A stretch of 64,000 nucleotides of DNA, taken from contig NZ_CADFGE010000005.1 in assembly GCF_902833645.1 (NCBI RefSeq), positions 372,001 through 436,000 on the forward strand, given 5' to 3'. This DNA is from Paraburkholderia fungorum (GTDB lineage Bacteria; Pseudomonadota; Gammaproteobacteria; Burkholderiales; Burkholderiaceae). Within the stretch, counting starts at the first letter, position 1. The number at the start of each line of letters is the position of its first letter. A model generated the notes under the pieces. The model was not told the origin of the DNA. It saw nothing but the letters and a program-made list of their open reading frames with translations, and did no database searches. Both the position numbers and the translations under genes were made by a program. Positions 61,594-64,000 of the stretch are shown here, piece by piece.

Positions 61594-62526
61594 TCAGGGC
61601 TTGTCGATCAAGGTCTTGGTCGCTTCGGCGACCAGACTGCGCAACCAGCGCACCTCGTCGGAGTAGTGCACGCGCTCGTGCCACAGCTGGTAGTACTGCA
61701 TCGGCGGGAAATCGAGCGGTGCGGGTACCACGGTCAGCGGCAGGAATTTGGCGTAGTAGTCGGCAAACAGGCGCGTGGTGGTGAAGATCAGGTCTGACTT
61801 GATCAGCACATAAGGCGCCAGATTGAAGTACGGCAACGTGACGACCACGTGACGCTTTAACCGTTCGCGCGCGAGATGCACGTCGATCGCGCCGCGTTGG
61901 CCCACCGAGTAAGGAGTAGGCGCAAGATGCGGCGCATTCAGGTACTGGTCGAGCGTCAGCCCGCCACGTTTGGCGAACGGATGCGCGTTGCTCATCAGGC
62001 AGACGATCTGATCGACGAACAGGTTCGACAGGTGCAATTGCTCCGGCGGTTCCGGCCAGTTGCCGACCACGATGTCGAGCTTGCCGTCCTCGAGCGCGAG
62101 TTCGTAGTCGAACGCCGGCCCGAGCGAGTGGAATTCAAGCGTCGCGTTCGGCGCGGCCTGACGAAAGCGCTCGACCACCGTCGGCACGAACAGCACGTTC
62201 AGGTAGTCCGGGCAGCCGATCCGGTAGCAACGGATCGAGGTCGCCGGGTCGAAGTTGTGCTGCTGGAACTTGATGCGTTCGATTTCGCGCAGCGCGTTCT
62301 GCACCGGTTCGAGCAGGCGCAGGCCGTACTCGGTCGGCACCATGCCGGATTTGCCGCGCACCAGCAGCGGGTCGCCGGTGATGTCGCGCAAACGGCGCAG
62401 CGCCGCGCTGATAGCGGGTTGCGATTGATTCAGTTTGACGGCGGCGCGCGTAACGCTGCGCTCCATCAACAGGGTGTGCAAGACGCGTAATAAATACGTA
62501 TCGATCGCCTCGCGTTGCTGACTCAT
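61594..62526 (-). CDS. LysR-type transcriptional regulator
   Basis: This 310-residue LysR protein has the helix-turn-helix (LLMERSVTRAAVKLNQ, QPAISAALRRLRDITGDPLL) in the first 70 residues and an effector domain to about 295. It is of the NodD/LinR-like group. It converges with the oxoguanine deaminase and is divergent from the ABC-transporter gene at 62778 across 251 bp, so the transporter operon is its most likely target. Confidence 0.85.
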   Translation of the reverse strand: MSQQREAIDTYLLRVLHTLLMERSVTRAAVKLNQSQPAISAALRRLRDITGDPLLVRGKSGMVPTEYGLRLLEPVQNALREIERIKFQQHNFDPATSIRCYRIGCPDYLNVLFVPTVVERFRQAAPNATLEFHSLGPAFDYELALEDGKLDIVVGNWPEPPEQLHLSNLFVDQIVCLMSNAHPFAKRGGLTLDQYLNAPHLAPTPYSVGQRGAIDVHLARERLKRHVVVTLPYFNLAPYVLIKSDLIFTTTRLFADYYAKFLPLTVVPAPLDFPPMQYYQLWHERVHYSDEVRWLRSLVAEATKTLIDKP

Positions 62527-62777
62527 GACTTCTCCGAAATATATGTTCTGGCTGATCGTGCGGGCGTGGGGTTATATGGCTTTTAATATGAACACAAATC
62601 CACGTCAAGAGTGGGATACCCGCAGAGCACGCTGCGGCGCGGGTTTGCGGGGAATTTTGACGGCTCGACTGGGCGGGTCGATTTAGGTATTGTCATCCGG
62701 TTGTGGTGACGGATCGCTCGCTGACAGAGCGGGCGGACGCGCTGCGACCGGCAGTCTCTGACGTACTACGGAATCAC

Positions 62778-64000
62778 ATGAGCGACTCTTCTTATAGCGA
62801 CGGCGCCGCCGCGCAGCCGGCAAGCAGGCCGGAACAGGCGGCGCCCCGGTTGATGCTTCAGGGCATCACCAAACAGTACCCGGCCGTGCGCGCCAACGAC
62901 GACGTCACGTTGATCGTCGCGCCGGGTGAAATCCATGCCGTGCTCGGCGAAAACGGCGCCGGCAAAAGCACGCTGATGAAAATCATCTACGGCGCGGTGC
63001 GGCCCGACGCCGGCGAGATTCGCTGGGAAGGCCAGCCGGTCGAGATCGCGAGCCCGGCGGCGGCGCGCAAGCTCGGCATCGGCATGGTGTTCCAGCATTT
63101 TTCGCTGTTCGAGACGCTCACGGTCGGCGAAAACATTGCGCTCGCACTCGACGAGCCGTTCGATCTGAAGACGCTGGCGAAGCGGATTCGCGAAGTCTCC
63201 GCCGACTACGGCCTCGACATCGACCCGCAGCGACACGTGCATAGCCTGACGGTGGGCGAGCGGCAACGCGTCGAAATCGTGCGTTGCCTGCTGCAGAACC
63301 CGCGTCTGCTGATAATGGACGAACCGACTTCGGTGCTCACGCCGCAAGCGGTCCGTAAGCTCTTCGAGACGCTGCGGCGCCTCGCGGCGGAAGGGTGCAG
63401 CATCCTCTACATCAGCCACAAGCTCGACGAAATCCAGGCGCTGTGCGACACCGCCACGGTGATGCGCGGCGGTCGCGTGACCGGTCACGTCAAGCCGAAA
63501 GAAGAGACGCACGCGTCGCTCGCGCAATTGATGGTCGGCCATTCGCTGCCCGATTACACCCGGCGTGAGCACAAGCCGGGCACCGTGCTGCTCGATGTAA
63601 AACAGTTGTCGGTGGAGAGCGACGACCCGTTTGGCACCTCGCTGCATGACGTGTCGTTCGGCGTGCATGCCGGCGAGATCTTCGGCATTGCGGGCGTGTC
63701 GGGTAATGGGCAGGCCGAACTGCTGTCGGCTCTGTCGGGCGAAAAGCGCGGCACGCGCGCCGATGCGGTCACGATCTGCGGCAAGGCGGCCGGCCGCCTC
63801 GGCGCGGGCGGCCGGCGCGCGCTCGGTTTCGGCTTCGTGCCCGAAGAGCGTCTCGGCCGCGGCGCGGTGCCGGCGATGAGCCTGTCGGAAAACGCGTTGC
63901 TTACCGCGCATCGTCAGCAGATGGTCAACGCAGGCTGGATCAAGGCCGGCGCGATGCGCACTTTCGCGAAACGTTGCATTGAAGCCTTCGACGTCCGGTG
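62778..64000 (+). CDS. ABC transporter ATP-binding protein, nucleoside/purine (BMP-type) importer, truncated at window end
   Basis: The frame is open to the end of the window, so the C-terminus is missing. It has two tandem ABC domains. The first has Walker A GENGAGKST (57-65), signature LTVGERQRVEIVR and Walker B LLIMDEPTS. The second has the degenerate P-loop GVSGNGQAE typical of sugar/nucleoside importers of the YufO/NupO and RbsA type. A short hydrophilic N-terminal extension precedes the first domain. Next to an oxoguanine deaminase and urate genes, purine or nucleoside uptake is likely. Permease and lipoprotein genes are expected beyond the window. Confidence 0.87.
   Translation, partial: MSDSSYSDGAAAQPASRPEQAAPRLMLQGITKQYPAVRANDDVTLIVAPGEIHAVLGENGAGKSTLMKIIYGAVRPDAGEIRWEGQPVEIASPAAARKLGIGMVFQHFSLFETLTVGENIALALDEPFDLKTLAKRIREVSADYGLDIDPQRHVHSLTVGERQRVEIVRCLLQNPRLLIMDEPTSVLTPQAVRKLFETLRRLAAEGCSILYISHKLDEIQALCDTATVMRGGRVTGHVKPKEETHASLAQLMVGHSLPDYTRREHKPGTVLLDVKQLSVESDDPFGTSLHDVSFGVHAGEIFGIAGVSGNGQAELLSALSGEKRGTRADAVTICGKAAGRLGAGGRRALGFGFVPEERLGRGAVPAMSLSENALLTAHRQQMVNAGWIKAGAMRTFAKRCIEAFDVR

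Noticed and set aside
62766..63911. 381-codon minus-strand frame near the right edge
   Set aside because: It is antisense to the ABC ATPase, whose Walker and signature motifs are clear on the plus strand.
1..64000. CRISPR arrays, tRNA/rRNA genes, insertion sequences, prophage or toxin-antitoxin genes
   Set aside because: No spaced direct repeats, no cloverleaf-like segments and no transposase, integrase or toxin-like products were seen on reading through.

Overview
This window is high-GC beta-proteobacterial chromosome, most likely from Paraburkholderia or a close Burkholderiaceae relative. The reasons are the trimeric-porin genes, the many LysR-type regulators each paired with a catabolic operon, a contiguous hmf furan cluster and a membrane-type (PuuD) purine catabolism cluster. 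Genus is inferred from gene content only. No tRNA, rRNA, CRISPR array, insertion sequence or phage gene was recognised.

Layout. (1) 0-5.4 kb: the end of an Ldh_2-family oxidoreductase, an alpha-ketoglutaric-semialdehyde-type aldehyde dehydrogenase, a methyl-accepting chemotaxis protein and a convergent PAS-GGDEF-EAL protein. (2) 5.7-19.2 kb: a LysR gene divergent from hmfF-G-A-B-C-D-E-H-T. Together these cover the route from 5-hydroxymethylfurfural, furandicarboxylate or furoate to 2-oxoglutarate: GMC oxidase, UbiD-type decarboxylase with its UbiX partner, furoyl-CoA synthetase, three-subunit molybdenum furoyl-CoA dehydrogenase, a crotonase-fold protein and an MFS transporter. (3) 19.2-24.1 kb: two fatty-acid-hydroxylase-superfamily membrane proteins, an unrecognised two-TM protein and a MarR-ClC pair. 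(4) 24.4-40.6 kb: an accessory catabolic block. LysR / MFS-porin-flavin monooxygenase-amidohydrolase-alpha/beta hydrolase-FAH hydrolase-extradiol dioxygenase is followed by LysR / adenine-deaminase-like amidohydrolase-YitT-like membrane protein-porin and another LysR. I cannot match this set to a known pathway; it is the best candidate for something undescribed.

(5) 40.7-47.4 kb: an NmrA-like protein, a LysR gene, and a lipid or acyl-CoA operon (histidine phosphatase, ACAD10-like phosphotransferase, SDR, acyl-CoA dehydrogenase) that ends at a strong terminator. A decayed acyl-CoA ligase lies beyond it. (6) 47.4-50.3 kb: housekeeping genes thpR, a DUF1992 gene, tadA and an LD-carboxypeptidase gene. 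A near-consensus LexA box sits in a promoter upstream of thpR. (7) 50.5-64 kb: purine and ureide catabolism. GntR, an NCS1 permease, a hydantoin/allantoin racemase, puuE, uraD, alc and allA run rightward. puuD and hiuH run leftward. An 8-oxoguanine deaminase, a LysR gene and the first ABC gene of a probable nucleoside/purine importer, cut by the window end, follow.

Purine logic: PuuD oxidises urate, HiuH and UraD process the unstable products to (S)-allantoin, the racemase could interconvert allantoin enantiomers, PuuE opens the ring, and Alc and AllA release urea and glyoxylate. The two arms converge on paired intrinsic terminators around an AraC-type gene remnant.
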